DNA of 64,000 nt from Nymphaea colorata (Eukaryota > Streptophyta > Magnoliopsida > Nymphaeales > Nymphaeaceae). The notes under the pieces are model-generated. The model did not search any database, was not told the DNA's origin, and saw nothing but the letters and a program-made list of their open reading frames with translations. Positions within the stretch are counted from its first letter, which is position 1. Every line of letters begins with the position of its first letter. The stretch covers positions 24,503,876 through 24,567,875 of the forward strand of contig NC_045142.1 of the NCBI RefSeq assembly GCF_008831285.2, written 5' to 3'. The position numbers were made by a program, and so were the translations under genes. Of this stretch, positions 1 to 12,329 are shown in pieces.

Positions 1-783
1 ACCAATCTCTGTCACCGGCTGGAAGCTTGAGCGATCAAACACCACGATTGAATTCGAGTTCCTACGCTCAGACTCAAAGCTCACGAACAGCAGCTCGGGT
101 GAAGATCCAATTGCCTGCACATTCGACCCTGAATGTGTTTGGTTTTCCCAACTCAGTGTTTCCAGAACTGACCCCAGCTTGGAGTCAATGATTTGCAGGC
201 CGGAGAAATCAGTGGCTCCTGCAGCAGCAATATCTGGCGAAAGTGCAAGCAGGGAATCAATGGCAGAGAATTCGGTGAGGACAGTGGTTTTCTTCCGCAG
301 CGACCAATTGAAAGACGTAATTTTGCTGCCATGGGAGACGAGTATGGAGCCATCAAAAAAGGGGGCAATGGCGGAAGGGTAATCCCTGCCATTGAGGGGC
401 AAAATGAGGGCCTTTTCCAGCTCAAAGGCATCGAATTCAGAGGAGTTTGTGATGGGTCTATTGAGAAGGTGGACAAGATTATAGAATTGAGCTTCAGAGA
501 TGATATCATCAGGATCAAATGCTTTGGCTTTCGAAGGAAGGGCTCCTGTCCTGAGAAAGTACAGCAGGATGGAGAAGAGTTCAGGGTCCCTATCAATGAA
601 GGGTATGGAGGCCCCCTTAGAGCAGGCAAGGGTGGTAAGGAATGACCCAGGACCAGCAAGATCTAGCGTTTGAGGGGAGGTTTGGAATATTTCACCACCA
701 ACGTTGAGGGTTATGATGTTAGCTTGAGGATCACTCTGAGAATCCCTGGTACAAGGTCCCGCAAGGGGAGGAACGAGGGACAT
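1..783 (-). CDS. BTB/POZ (T1-type) protein with WD40/YVTN-like region, 5' part only
   Basis: The frame is open from an ATG at 783-781 to the window edge: 261 codons with no stop, C-terminus outside the window. The N-terminus is a short linker followed by a potassium-channel-tetramerisation-like BTB domain, about residues 22-115. Its signature is NVGGEIFQT at residues 27-35, then FIDRDPELFSILLYFLRTG, where the pattern D-R-D-P-x-x-F-x-x-x-L-x-x-L-R-x-G is typical of this class. The region after about residue 130 alternates short hydrophobic strands (ILVSHGSKITSFNWSLRKKT, VVFDRSSFQPVTEIG), as in the beta-propeller-like half of plant proteins such as Arabidopsis At5g41330 and At3g09030. Family knowledge: T1-type BTB proteins oligomerise and often act as CUL3 adaptors; no function is proven for this subgroup. 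The start is the first in-frame ATG upstream of the BTB domain. No intron is seen, and GC content is higher than in flanking DNA. Partial gene; the domain call is firm, the orthology is not. Confidence 0.88.
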   Translation of the reverse strand, partial: MSLVPPLAGPCTRDSQSDPQANIITLNVGGEIFQTSPQTLDLAGPGSFLTTLACSKGASIPFIDRDPELFSILLYFLRTGALPSKAKAFDPDDIISEAQFYNLVHLLNRPITNSSEFDAFELEKALILPLNGRDYPSAIAPFFDGSILVSHGSKITSFNWSLRKKTTVLTEFSAIDSLLALSPDIAAAGATDFSGLQIIDSKLGSVLETLSWENQTHSGSNVQAIGSSPELLFVSFESERRNSNSIVVFDRSSFQPVTEIG

Positions 784-2826
784 TTGGGGCGCCTAGGTGA
801 AGACAAAAAACCTAAAACCCTGGTAAAGAACCTAACTGCAGCAGAAGAATCTGGGGAAATTGGGTTGTCTTAAAAAGGCCCAGAACCCAATTACAGAAGG
901 GCTTGGAGGAATTAAGAAGCATCATACAAACCCCAAATCCCCGATTACTGTAGCCTAAAAGATATGGGAAGTTGGGGGCACCCAAGGTACAAATTGACGA
1001 TGCTGGCCACCAAGGAGCAAAGTTACAATAATGATGCTAGCCACTGAGAAGCAAAGACAATCAGCAAATCAAACAAAAATTAGCAACATTAGAGACTTTA
1101 AGAGGAGACACAAAGAAACTAAAAAGGCAGTAAATACAAAAAGACATTAACCATCACGATCAAGGAACATTTTCCACCAAATATGGCCACAAAAAATCAT
1201 AAACTATTAATTGCTTTGTCTTAGTGTTTCAAATGTTGTGACATATGCTATTTACTTTCAGGAAATACTAGGAAAGCAGAAACTTTTCTCAGGTAAAAAC
1301 TATATTTTAACCTTCAATAAATTGTTGTTCACTAATTGGGTATTGACAGTGATATGTACCATTTCGATGTGCCACATGAATTTCTAAAGCATTTGGAAAG
1401 AAACATTTCACATACACATATTTAAACACACACACAAAATATGGAAACCCATGGAAATGCTATCCTTTGACTTTCACTAAAATCTGGGCTTAAACCAAAA
1501 GACAAGCAGAATGAATTCACCAGCAGGGTTACTGAAGTGTCTGCTCACAAGTAATGCACAAAGTGATTTCCCACAAAAAAACCTCCTGTAACATGAGAAA
1601 CTTTTCTCATGTTCCTTTTATTTGAGAAAGATGCTTAGAGCGAGCTACTCAAGACGTAGCCTACCTAACCAACAGTAGAGAGTAAGCAAAGCAGTATACT
1701 GAAGGCAGTGTTTTTAACCTATTGGAAAGTATGGTATGCTTTGGTAATTTATAAGTTTTTTTTTTATTTTAACCGTTGTAACTAGTTTATAAAGTTCTGA
1801 GGAGCCAATAGTGTTTAAAAAAACTAAGGTTGCTTAAGAAATAATACTTCATGGAACTTAATTGATTCATTTATGAGACTAAAAAGTAAGCAATTGTGGA
1901 CAAGATGAACTGCGAAATACGCTAAGAATCCCCAAGTACCACAATTTATTTTTCCTATTGATTCCTTACATGGAAGGCACGACCGTGCCATCTCTTCTGG
2001 ATTGAAAATCACAGGCGTCCAACTTCAATTGTAGCGTTGTTCAGGAGCTGAATAAATGCAAAGGTAGACCCCTAATAAGATATAAAATTCAGCAAATTGC
2101 TATATCATTGCATCGAAAGAAGTTATGCGGAGTCCACTTCAGTCACCACACAAGGAAAAAGGAAAACAGGGGAGATAAATATTAGAAGTTCATCCATCGG
2201 GTGTCTATTTCTCCCAGAATCTCCCACAAGGAAGAAACAAACTCATAACAAGAGAAATGGGCACTTTGTCCTCGTTCCATTTTTTTTGCATCAAAAGAAA
2301 AAGAGAAACTAGTCAAATCGAAGAAGAATTAAAAAAAAAAACACAAGTTCTCGATATTGAAGGAGAAATCCAGAGTCATGAACAGTAGTTGGCATACGGG
2401 TAGAGGAGAGAGGAGGACTATGAGCCCCTGAAGGAAGGCTCAAAGTGCTCGCTGAAGAAAAATGGCGGAGAGAGAGAGAAAAAAACAACGAGAGAGACAC
2501 AGAAATGGCAGCCTGCTATTGACGGTGGAAATGGCGGAGGGAGGGAGAGAATGAGAGAGTTACCTTTCACCGCTGCTGAGACGCTGCGCTGGTGAGGAGA
2601 TGCCCAAAACAAGCCACGCAGGAGGAAGAACAACCGCAAGACGAAGAAGGGGAGGGAGAGATAAATTGCGCATAACCTTGGACGAAGCCCTAATTATCGA
2701 GGCTCGACGGGGATGATCATCACTTGTCTAGACAACCATATGCTTCCACAATCCAATCACGGCCTGGCACACATGCGAAGAGGAGATCTAGAAAGGGAAC
2801 ATGGTAAATTCCTTCTTCTTCTTCTT
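784..2826. other. Intergenic spacer upstream of the BTB gene
   Basis: This holds the presumed 5' leader and promoter of the minus-strand BTB gene, then AT-rich sequence with short homopolymer runs. I see no coding frame with family resemblance. The purine-rich stretch 2430-2660 opens several frames, but their products are low-complexity. Confidence 0.5.
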
Positions 2827-2946
2827 CTCTCTCTCTCTCTGTAACTCCTTCCACTTTTAAGCCCAACAGATTATTAGATCCACTCTCTCTCTCTCTCTCT
2901 CTCTGTAACTCCTTTCACTTTTGAGCCCAACAGATTATTAGATCCA
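2827..2946. repeat. Two 42-bp direct copies separated by (CT)n
   Basis: A 42-bp segment beginning GTAACTCCTT and ending TTATTAGATCCA occurs at 2841-2882 and again at 2905-2946. Each copy is preceded by a CT-dinucleotide run. It is a local tandem duplication, probably by slippage or unequal exchange around the CT tracts. Confidence 0.8.
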
Positions 2947-2984
2947 GATCTTCAAACGGAAGACGACAGAGACCATCACACTGA

Positions 2985-3560
2985 TGATCATTGGTGACGC
3001 TTCCTTCAAACGGATCCAATAAACTTCAAGTTCTTTTAACCATTTGTGACGGCTTCATACCACGTTGCTATAAATGATTGGAACTATTGACGGTGAGAAA
3101 AGACATCGGTAAAGAATCTAAAGATCCATCGAACTTTTGACCACCGGTGTAGTGTTTGTGTTGCTAAAACACGACGCAAATTAGCGTCAGAAAAGACCAC
3201 TTATTTTTTATGTGGTGCATAATTGCCTCTGCAAAGACCATCAAACAGACCATTTGTAGCGCGCCGTGTTAGAGAGCATCGTTAAAGATCATCAAACCTT
3301 ATGCCAATTGTGACAAGAACCTTTGACTATTTGTGACGCGCTTCTCAAACAGTAAATACTTAATTATACCATTTGGTGACAACGGTTTAAAATTCCGTCA
3401 GTGAAGGTATCGAACATTTAGCCATTTGTAGCGCAGTATACAGTAGCATTAGTAAAGACCATCGAACTTGAAAACAGCATCAGTAAAAGTCATCAAAACT
3501 TCAGCCACTTGTGACTTGTTTTAAAATAGTGGCAGTAAACAAATGTCACTAAACTTCAAC
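2985..3560. repeat. Degenerate tandem array, unit about 60-65 bp, resembling transposon subterminal repeats
   Basis: Two motifs alternate across this stretch. One is CCATTTGTGACG or CCATTTGTAGCGC (near 3042, 3251, 3337, 3366, 3420, 3505). The other is of the type GCATCAGTAAAGACCATCGAAC (near 3190, 3230, 3280, 3400, 3450, 3480). Spacing is irregular, mostly 50-70 bp, with many substitutions. The vocabulary (TTTGTGACG, GCGTCAGAAAAG, CCGTCAGTGAAGG) is what one meets in subterminal repeats of plant CACTA or Mutator-like non-autonomous elements. No transposase frame is present and no clear termini were found, so the class is inferred. Confidence 0.55.
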
Positions 3561-4069
3561 CTTCTTTGATGTTTCATCCAAGTTTGATGTTTGCATTGAT
3601 GCTTCAATTTGCTGTGCCAGTCAGTCAAACAGTTTGAAACCCTTGCTTCTTTTCTTTTTTTTTTTTTTTTTAGCTTCAGTAAAAACCCAATTTCTTGTCT
3701 TGGGGTGTTAGCCTCGGAGTTTTATGTCGACAAAGTCTCTTAGCCTAAGTGTGGTTTTTTCGAGACCCAAATGCCAAAAAAAAAAACACACACACATACG
3801 TGCACACGCACACATGAAAAGTAGGAGGAAGTATTCTAGCTTTTTATTGATATAGTATAGATATTGAGAACAGAGAGTAAATTGTTCTCACTTCAAGTAC
3901 AGATACACCACACAAACTGTAAAGTAACCATACAACTAAAAGGGAACTCCGGAGCTCCATGCACCAAAAGGTCTCTCCTATTTTATTCTTCTTCCTACAT
4001 CATAGCGCCACCACAACTACTATAAGATGATCCTTCTGCTTGCTATTGGAAATGATCCATGTATCTCTT

Positions 4070-5709
4070 TTAAGGAATCCTGTAAGAAATTGACAGAAAG
4101 CACAAAACCAGAGAGAAAAAACAGAAGCATTAGTTAGATTGTGTGATAATTAAGCAATTTTTTTTTCATGATGATGCCTCGATTGTAAGCAATTGTGCAT
4201 GATTCTGACACACCAAAAATTTCAGAGTCTTCAAAATTTATTTGTCGTTTCTTGGAAATTTAGTTAGCAAGAAAATTTATTGGATGTGTTATTTATAAAG
4301 CATAGTCACAAAAAAACTTTCTCACTTTGTAAAATGGCGAGGTTTTTATCAAATATAATACGATGACTTGAAAAAAATGAAAACAAAACGAGAAAAGTAT
4401 GGTGATTTTTTAAGAAAATTAAAAAAACCTGAAAGTTAGGGGAAAAATAAAAAATGATAAACTAATAATACAAACATCAAAAAATAAGTAAATAAACAAC
4501 AAATGAAAATTAGAAAATGAAAACAGGGAAGTAACGTGAAAAAACTTGTTTTTTTTTCTCTTTTTTTGTCATTTTTTCAAAAATGGTGGCATTTTTTAAG
4601 TTTCAAATGGCTGACTTATTTATCGTGTTTTGTATACATTTTTTTTCTAAAAAACGCAATTTTTGTGACTGTGGACTATAAAGTACAATGAATGTTAAAC
4701 ATATGATCTAAGAGACAATTTTAATTATCAGGTAAATATCATGGTAAAACCGATGTCCGCCTGAATTTTAAAAAATCATGTTTTTTTATAATTTCATTAA
4801 AAAATAGCATGGTCCTAAAAAATATGTTATATTTGTTGCCATGTATAAGCTTGGCATTCCCGTTAAGCTAGATTACAAGATATATGCTGCAAATACAATG
4901 AAAAGAAAGGTTATTAGGTACAAGAGGCATAAATTCGAAAAAAAAAAAGAAAGAAAAACATTTTTTTCACAAATTTAATTATTACATGCTTTGGCATTTT
5001 CATAAAGAAAAGTTTTATATTGTTGAAAACTTAGCAACTTTGGGAAAGCTGGCTACATTTCGGCAAGAACCGTCAAGTTTTCCGGCAACCGGAATTTAAT
5101 CTTAGGTTCAGTTTCAGAAAAACTGTACCTCAAATATAAACAAGCTCATGCTTTGTTAAAACAGCAAAAACAGAACTAAGTTTTAATTTCTTTCATTTAA
5201 CCACTTGTCCTCTGCCCAGTCTACAGGTGGTTAAAAGAAATAAATCAAAACTGAAGCATAATTCAGTTATTCCATCGATACACGAGGGTATTTCCATAAA
5301 ACTTCCAAAAAGAACTCAAAATTAAGCAATAATATTTTAGCAACGGTTCGGCCCCATACGTGTTGCAGTTGGTGCTGGGAGAAATGGCGTAAGGAAGGCT
5401 CACTCCACATTGCTTCGGCAGAGAGGCCACCCGACCGTAGTTGATGCCGGAAATTTTTCCGGCGTATCCTTTCAGGCAGGTGCAGACGGTTTGTCTGTCG
5501 GCCTGCATCTTGGCGGCGCTGTAGAGGCTCTTAACGCCGCCGCAGCACGCGCTACCCGGCGTGGGCGTCCTGCCAAACGCGTAGGGGAGGCATGAGCTCA
5601 GGGAACCGATCACGGTCCCGCAGGTGATGGCGGCTTCACTAGCTGGTGCGAGCAGCAAGAAGCAAGCGATGACGATGCAGGTGAGCCCACGAAGGGTGAA
5701 GGCGGCCAT
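4070..5709 (-). CDS. Type 1 non-specific lipid transfer protein (nsLTP-1), two exons
   Basis: Exon 1 is 5709-5360 and exon 2 is 4079-4070; the 1,280-bp intron runs 5359-4080 with GT donor and TTCTTACAG acceptor. The join gives C-N-T-I-P-stop. The protein has about 119 residues: a signal peptide of about 26 (hydrophobic core CIVIACFLLLAP, ending ASEA), then the eight-cysteine fold C-X9-C-X14-CC-X19-CXC-X22-C-X13-C, exactly the type 1 spacing. Both family pentapeptide regions are present: ADRQTVCTCLK around Cys5-Cys6, and LPYAISPSTNC at the C-terminus. Family role: a secreted alpha-helical protein with a hydrophobic tunnel that binds fatty acids or phospholipids, active in cuticle, wall or defence. 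Reading through the donor would add a 29-residue tail unlike any nsLTP, which favours splicing. A TATA box lies about 105 bp upstream of the ATG. First gene of a three-gene same-strand cluster. Confidence 0.9.
4304..4670. mobile_element. MITE-like element with AGTCAC inverted termini, inside the nsLTP-1 intron
   Basis: The element opens with AGTCACAAAAA and closes with TTTTTGTGACT, an inverted terminal pair. The A/T-rich body (GCGAGGTTTTTATCA, then AAACTAATAATACAAACATC) recurs at 48103-48520 with the same order and ends. The 7-bp direct repeat TATAAAG lies near both ends (4294-4300 and 4677-4683) but not immediately abutting. It lies wholly inside the nsLTP-1 intron. The superfamily is not resolved. 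Confidence 0.6.
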
Positions 5710-5813
5710 GGCTCTGGTCTCTCACTCAAGGGCACGGAGATCTTCTAGTGTGTGGGCACTCACTGGAATCGATCTCTGGTTGAGTTTGTGTTTCGGAGGC
5801 GGGAGTATGGTGG

Positions 5814-5823
5814 GTTTAAATAG
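5814..5823 (-). promoter_or_regulatory. TATA box of nsLTP-1
   Basis: On the minus strand this reads CTATTTAAAC, about 105 bp upstream of the nsLTP-1 ATG. That would leave a 5' leader of roughly 75 nt if transcription starts about 30 bp downstream. Confidence 0.6.
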
Positions 5824-7156
5824 AAGAATGCAGGGGTGAAAGCAGCCATTAATGGCGGTGCTGGCCCTTGCCTTTCATTCCATTAAATGTAAATTGACAG
5901 CCTTCTAGCCTTCTTCTGGAGTGGATGTTACGGTGCTTGTGATTCATGTGGTTCTTGGATTTTATTTTTTTCTTGTAGAAAAATATCGTATAGGAACATT
6001 TTTCTATTGAATCTTTCACAAAAACAAGCTGATGGAAAGTGACATAGCTGTGCTTTTCAAAGCTCATTGCATTAATGTTAGATAAGCAATGGATGATTAT
6101 ATTATGTTCTAAGTCAACTGTCCATCCGATTTTTTGAATCTTTACTTAAAGAACAATCACCTAGTCCTCAAAATAAGAGAAAGTGCAAGCAGTGGCGGAT
6201 TATGAGATGAGAGTTTTCTCTTTTTTCTTGGTCCATATTACGAAATGAGAGTTTTCTCTGGTTTCTTGGTTCATATGGTTCTTAGTCTAAGTAGTTGGCT
6301 ATAGAATTTAAAAAATTTACGTATAATTTAAAATTTTTAGTTTAACCTATATAAAAATTTTGAAAAATTAAAAATTTTGAAACAATAGTTTGGGCCCTGC
6401 AACGAAAAATTTCTAGCTTTACCCCGATGTGTAGGTGTCTAAAGTTACATCATACTACCCATTGTAAAGGCAGCTGACACATTGTATTATTCAATTTACA
6501 TTTTAAGTTTATCTTTTGAAATCAGTTTAAATTATTTATTCAAAGAAACAAAAAAGAAATGTGATAAAATTGTAGGGCTACAGCCGGTATCACTTTTTAG
6601 GAGAACCGCTATGCAATTTCCAAAATTGCTATAGAGGCCAAATTAACAGTTTTAGAATTGTTAAAGTTGTTAAATTTAATTTATTAAAAATTTGGAAGGA
6701 TCCTGAGTCATGACCCCTGCCAGCCCCCTCCTAGCTCCGCCCCTAGATGCAACCGGACGATATGGTGCCGACATTGATATGTACAACATTTGATGCAAGA
6801 CCCCCGTAAAGTAACTTGTCTGACTTCGCGGCGCGGCCAATAACTCTCCGCAGTTGCATTGAAGCAATGGTGACCCAAGAAGTTTTGGGTTCACTCTTGG
6901 TTAATATTTTCAACCAACTCAACACACTCTTGATTTGTACTTGCATGAAAATTTAGGAAGGAGTTGAAGATGGTTTTCAATCAATCCTTTTTTTTTTGGG
7001 GGGTACATCCAATCAATCCTTTTCAACATTGAACAAATGAGAGAGAGGCACCTAGAGTCCCTCCAAAAGTATGCAAGTATTCTACATCTATCACATTTAG
7101 ATATGTCGGCAAGTCGATCGTCCACAAATTTATCCTTTAAAACTGGTGTCACATTT

Positions 7157-7325
7157 AGGGGTTGTTTCGCACGAAGAACATTGTGTGAATGTTCTATAGA
7201 TATGTCTCAAATATCAAGGTAAATTCATGGACTACTTGAACAAGTGTTCCATGAATCTGCCCCGATATTTTTAGCAGATTTATGAAATATTCACACATTT
7301 TTTTCTCATGTCAAATGGGGTCTTA
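7157..7325. mobile_element. Possible MITE with imperfect inverted ends
   Basis: The left end GGGGTTGTTTCGCACGAAGA roughly mirrors the right end, whose complement begins GACCCCATTTGACATGAGA. Inside are the pair ATTGTGTGAATGTTC and GAAATATTCACACAT and two near-complementary GAACAAGTGTTCCATGAAT-like blocks. This is the common GTTTGGCA-type plant fold-back MITE pattern, much decayed. Confidence 0.35.
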
Positions 7326-9287
7326 GGCTTTTCTTGGTTTAGGTCAAAATTGAGGCGCATGTAAGAAATTAGAAAAGTGAGGTCTTGTTTAAATTGAGAT
7401 TATGGTCAAAAGATCTTTCCCAAGTAGAACTTCTAAGAATATATATCCACCAACTGCTCAGGTGAAGTAAACAAGTGAAACTGATAAAGCAAACACTTTA
7501 CTCTCTTCCCTTTTATATGTGAAATATGATGTGACCCATGCTTGTCCTTCATATGAGTTGTTTCGTCCTACAATGATGTTGTACATGCACTTGATATGGA
7601 CCCTTGATAAAAACCGGGGCTGCAGTCTAGGGGAGTCCGAATAGAATTTTTTAAATTTGTATACGTGCCAAACAATATTTTTGGAATTTTTACATAACTT
7701 TTCAGAAATATATGTGACCCTTGTCGGCGATAAAAGTCATTGACCCTTTGTTTTTCATGTGAAAAATTCAAAGCAATTTCTTCTTATATAACATAATTAA
7801 CCAGAAATGCAATGTTCACTAGTGCGAAAAAAGTGTTTGTGCCACTAAATCTACAATATTCACTCATATAGACAAAAACTAGTGTTGTGTTAGGTGTTTG
7901 ATTGCCCCTGAGTTTCAAACCAAGATTTGAGATCCATGGATTTAAGATCAGACTCTCCCCAAAATATATCTTTTTTCAATGCTAATAAGGTATACTAAAG
8001 ATTTGGACTTTGGATTTTAATTTGTCATAATTTTTTTTGTCATGTCAGCCAAAATATGTCAAATAAGATCTACATCAAACCCATAGATCTTAAATTTTGA
8101 AGTACGCAAACAAAACATTCATCAATTGGTAACATATCCTTAAGTGATAGTTAGCAAGTAAAGCTTTTCATTGATGTTCTCACTTTTCTTGAGGTTTTTT
8201 TAATACCAGTAATGGATGGAGTTTTTGACATGAGAGTTCATTTCCTCTTTAATGTTTACTTAGGGGAAACCGCCTTCGTCATAGAACTCTCAGTGTCACA
8301 CGTTTATGTTTCTAAGGTTCAACGTTGCTTTGAGGCATGGGTGGACCTAAGTATACCTTTCAACTCGAGTATCATGCTTGCCACTTTTACAGCATAAAAA
8401 ATTAACAAAGCCGTAAAATTCAGACTTTAAACCCCTTGCATATGAACTGCTTTGCTGACGGGTTGCACTATGCCCTTTGAGGCTTTTAAAAGGGGATGCA
8501 ACACAAGGACATCCCATAGGATATAAAATAAATGAAAATAATCGTAGGATATATAATCTAATAGGAAACACTTGACTGTTAAGAAACTGAATGATTAATT
8601 TGTCAATGTCAGTTATTGCTAATAGATGGTTGGGGTTTCTTAAATTGCTTGCATCTGCTCTCGTTTTGCTCAAAAGGGAGAAACAAAAAACAAATTTTTG
8701 AGTAGTTTCTACATATATAGACAAATGAATAATGTAACTACATATTTGAAGGGACCCATCTGAATGCATCAAATTAGGCGTGAACAAGTGCGTACTTGGG
8801 AACATAAACGTGTCTTTTCATTGTTCAAGAACGACTTCAGGTCATGATCCTCCATTTATTGGGCACATAGGATAGAAAGTGATAGAGGAAAATGACACAT
8901 GGTTTGTCATTTCTTCCCTGTGCATTGCAAAATCAGGTCAACTATCGTAGCGGATTCGCTTGGAAAATGATGTAAATTGATTTTTTTTTTTTTTTGGTTT
9001 TGTTTTACTCAGAATTCAAATTTCATGATAAACTGTTGTGAAAATCGAATTGGATCCGTTTGATTCAATGTCATTGATTTTAGATTTGGTGATCACTCGA
9101 TCAAAAGTGTCACGGATCAATATTTTTAACTGTATTTTAAAACGTTTTTAAGAGGATAATTTTTCATCCTTTACTTAATTTTGGTATATTATTTATTTGT
9201 TTGTTTGTCTGTTTCAAAAAAGAAATTTGAATCTTTTTTGCCAATTGACAATCAAGTTCAGCTTATTCACTATGTTGGGGGTAGAAC

Positions 9288-9452
9288 GGACGGGTAGAGC
9301 TAGAAATTTTTTTAAGGGATTTCAGAATTTTAACCGAGGCTAAAAAGTTTTATATAAGATAAATGAAAATTTTAATTTTTTTTTTTAAATAATTTTTTGA
9401 GAGGGAGAGGGGTCAAGGCCCCTACCGAGGCCTGCCTTGGCTCAGCCCTTGA
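9288..9452. mobile_element. Relic of the GGAGCC-ended hAT-like MITE family
   Basis: It begins ACGGGTAGAGCTAGAAATTT, passes through an A/T-rich centre with TTTATATAAGATAAATGAAAA, and ends GGCCTGCCTTGGCTCAGCCC. The order and ends match the better preserved copies at 50242-50416 and 57168-57352. Termini are eroded and no target-site duplication is evident. Confidence 0.4.
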
Positions 9453-10614
9453 TAGAACATAGCTGGTCGGAATAAGAACATCTAAAAAAGTGAATCTCTA
9501 GTTTGACCATTGTAGGTGCTACGTCTTAATGTCTTAGTTGGTGCAGAAAATGATAACTAAATCCAACGATATACTATTGTCATTGCTGATGCCAATACAA
9601 TATACAACTCAAGACCACAAAGGCAAAGGAATGAATGACTTCCGCTCTTTTTTGCATTTTGGTTTGTAATCTTCTATAAAACAAGTAGGGAGGTTAACTT
9701 TTTACTTTCCCATATATACTTTCAATTCAAACACGGGGGATGACAGTTTCCACCAAAGCACAAAGAAATCGCATGTATCTTAATATTTTGGGTAAAGCAC
9801 TACTTTTTTTTCTTTACACTAGAATTATGAGATGCATCAGGATCTGGATGGAATGTGATACACCTGTCAACTAGGTAATGTAATCCCATTATTGACAGTT
9901 TAGATGAATAACATTTACTAGAATCAAATCAATGATAAACTTTGTATGTGATCGTTTGTCTGAACAACTATGCTATGCCTTTTGAGACAATTCACGATCC
10001 ATAATAAACGCCATTAATTCATTATGCAAACTCATGAGTCATATACGACAGTGATAATTTCATATTCATATGGAAAGTGGTAGAGCATTTTATACTATTT
10101 GAATCTGTGGAATTAAACTGATAGCAAACTTACCGGCCCATAAAATATGCTCTATTTATTTTTTATTTAATTTTATTATTTTATAAACAGTTTTAAATTT
10201 TTTACGTTTCTTTGTTTTTTGAAAAGTATTGCTTAATAATATTTTTTTGTTGCTTTGCAATCAATCAATAACACATTTATTTGGACCATATGATTTAACG
10301 ACATGTATAATAAATCTGGCAACAATTGGGCAGGTGACCTTGAGAAAGGGTAACAAACATATCCGTCGATATGGATAGCGATAGATTTTGGAGGGTACCC
10401 CAAAAAATAACAAAAAGATTTAAATGTACTTCTTCATCACCATCCCTTTCTCCTTATTTTTTATCTATTTGTATTTATAAACTTAGGAATTTTAGCATCA
10501 ACATTTCGATAAATAGAAAATTCAACATTTTTCCTAGAAACAACTTGATTGCAAAGCTTATTTTATATCAAAGTAGTTTTTAGAAATGCATTAGGATGTT
10601 TATATTTTCTACCA

Positions 10615-10725
<111 letters not shown>

Positions 10726-11089
10726 CTTTGGCTTTCTGGTTTCCTTTCTCAGCCTCATCCATTCCTGTGTTGAACCCAACTCTCAGTTGGAGGTTGTAAT
10801 GTTAATGTTAGTGTTTCTCTGTCTCTCAAAGGGATCAATATAAATCTGTCAACATTTTAAAACCTTATATTGGATATGGATAAAATCGTATCTATATTGT
10901 GAAAGATTAATTCAATAATCAGGAGCGGATACGATTCGTAACAATGAGGGTTTAACTTGTATAAACATGTATTTTGGAGTTGAATTATAATGAGAACGAA
11001 AGAGGGGCGCACTTTTTTTTATGTGGACTTAGGCTCTTTAGGACAAACATCGTATATTTGTTGTCCCTTTATACCTCTCATACTTACCA

Positions 11090-11230
11090 AGAGGCATAGC
11101 ATAGCTGGTCGGGTTGACGAAGTGGTAAATAGCTGGTCGTGAGTTCGATTCCCATGAATACTACTCATTTGAACTGCAAATGGTATATGCACAACACTTA
11201 ATGAATACATCTTCCCCAGCGCCTACTTCC
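11090..11230 (+). mobile_element. tRNA-derived SINE-like segment
   Basis: Two internal RNA polymerase III promoter-like boxes are spaced as in a tRNA gene: an A-box-like TAGCTGGTCGG at 11102-11112 and a good B box GAGTTCGATTCCC at 11141-11153. The segment between contains GAAGTGGTAAATAGCTGG. It does not fold into a full tRNA cloverleaf. It is followed by about 70 bp of unrelated sequence and an A/T-rich tail, the usual SINE layout. No target-site duplication was identified. Confidence 0.5.
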
Positions 11231-12089
11231 TTAATTTTATATATATATTTAGAATAAGGGTTTCCTATTAAATATTTATGCAAGTTGGTATTTTCGTCTA
11301 ATTCTTAAAATCCATGAATCAATAGCAACATCATTTTTATCAGACATCAAAGATTGGCGATTTTGCATTTGATCCTCATGACGTCTGAGCCTTCGTCAGG
11401 AACCAATATTATTTCAGAATGATTTGCAGTTATGTTTGTGTTTGCAAGTTGACCCACTTTTCTTTTTGGCTTTCAACTCGAGGTGCAGTATTAGAATCTA
11501 CATCATATTAAAAAAACAAAATAGATTTGTAATCGTCAACTAAAATCTTGTGAACAAGTAATTTCTTGTCTTCATTCTTAGGTTAATTTCAATCCATTTT
11601 ATCTACTTAGTTTCCTACTATCGAGTTACCTCGACGGTGGGATTAGCATCTCCTTACCCAAAACTTGTAGAAATATGTCTGTCAATGAAAAACAGAGCTA
11701 ATTCATTGAAAAACAGAGGAGTACTCATTAATTTTCTTGTGTGTGAGTGTCGTGTGTGTGTGTACGTATGTATATATAGCATCTAAGAAATGACATCTGA
11801 TCGGATTCGAATATACATAAATATATTTCAATCGAACCGGTCAGTTTCGATTGAAAATTCAGATTCCTATATGAACCTAAAAAACATATTCAAATTGTGA
11901 AATCAGATTTTATAATGAGTTTCTGATATTACTTTTTATATTCAAATCTGAATATGTAAACGTCTTAAAAATAAATACAATTAAGATTGTATTATCCTAT
12001 TCAAATCTGATCCATTGACATCCCCATTCTTTCTGTTCTGATGTCTATTCCTCATGTATTTAGAGAATGGGTCATGGTTTTGGAGAACG

Positions 12090-12152
<63 letters not shown>
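12090..12152. repeat. (TA)n microsatellite downstream of nsLTP-2
   Basis: About 62 bp of uninterrupted TA. It lies roughly 180 bp beyond the nsLTP-2 stop codon on the coding strand, so it may fall in or just past the 3' UTR. Confidence 0.95.
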
Positions 12153-12157
<5 letters not shown>

Positions 12158-12329
12158 AAAAGATAATTTTAGAAGTAAAACCACTTTGCATTGAATTGCA
12201 GGATCTACAAATGAAGGTGAATTTTATCGAAGCCCACAAAAAGGCCATATGGTCCCCTTTTATTCTTTTGTCGACGCAGGAACGCACTATGAGCACCACC
12301 ACCATCATCAGAATTTGTTCTCCTTCTCC

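Noticed and set aside
153-659. 168-residue minus-strand frame and 150-residue plus-strand frame
   Set aside because: They are out-of-frame readings of the BTB/POZ gene, whose true frame carries NVGGEIFQT and stays open to the window edge.
5410-5839. Plus-strand frames over nsLTP-1, and the same over nsLTP-2 and nsLTP-3
   Set aside because: They are antisense to exons with complete eight-cysteine motifs.
8347-8805. 152-residue minus-strand frame
   Set aside because: No recognisable domain, no promoter or splice support, AT-rich spacer composition.
11100-11155. Functional tRNA gene
   Set aside because: The boxes are present but the arms do not pair into a cloverleaf and no acceptor stem is seen.
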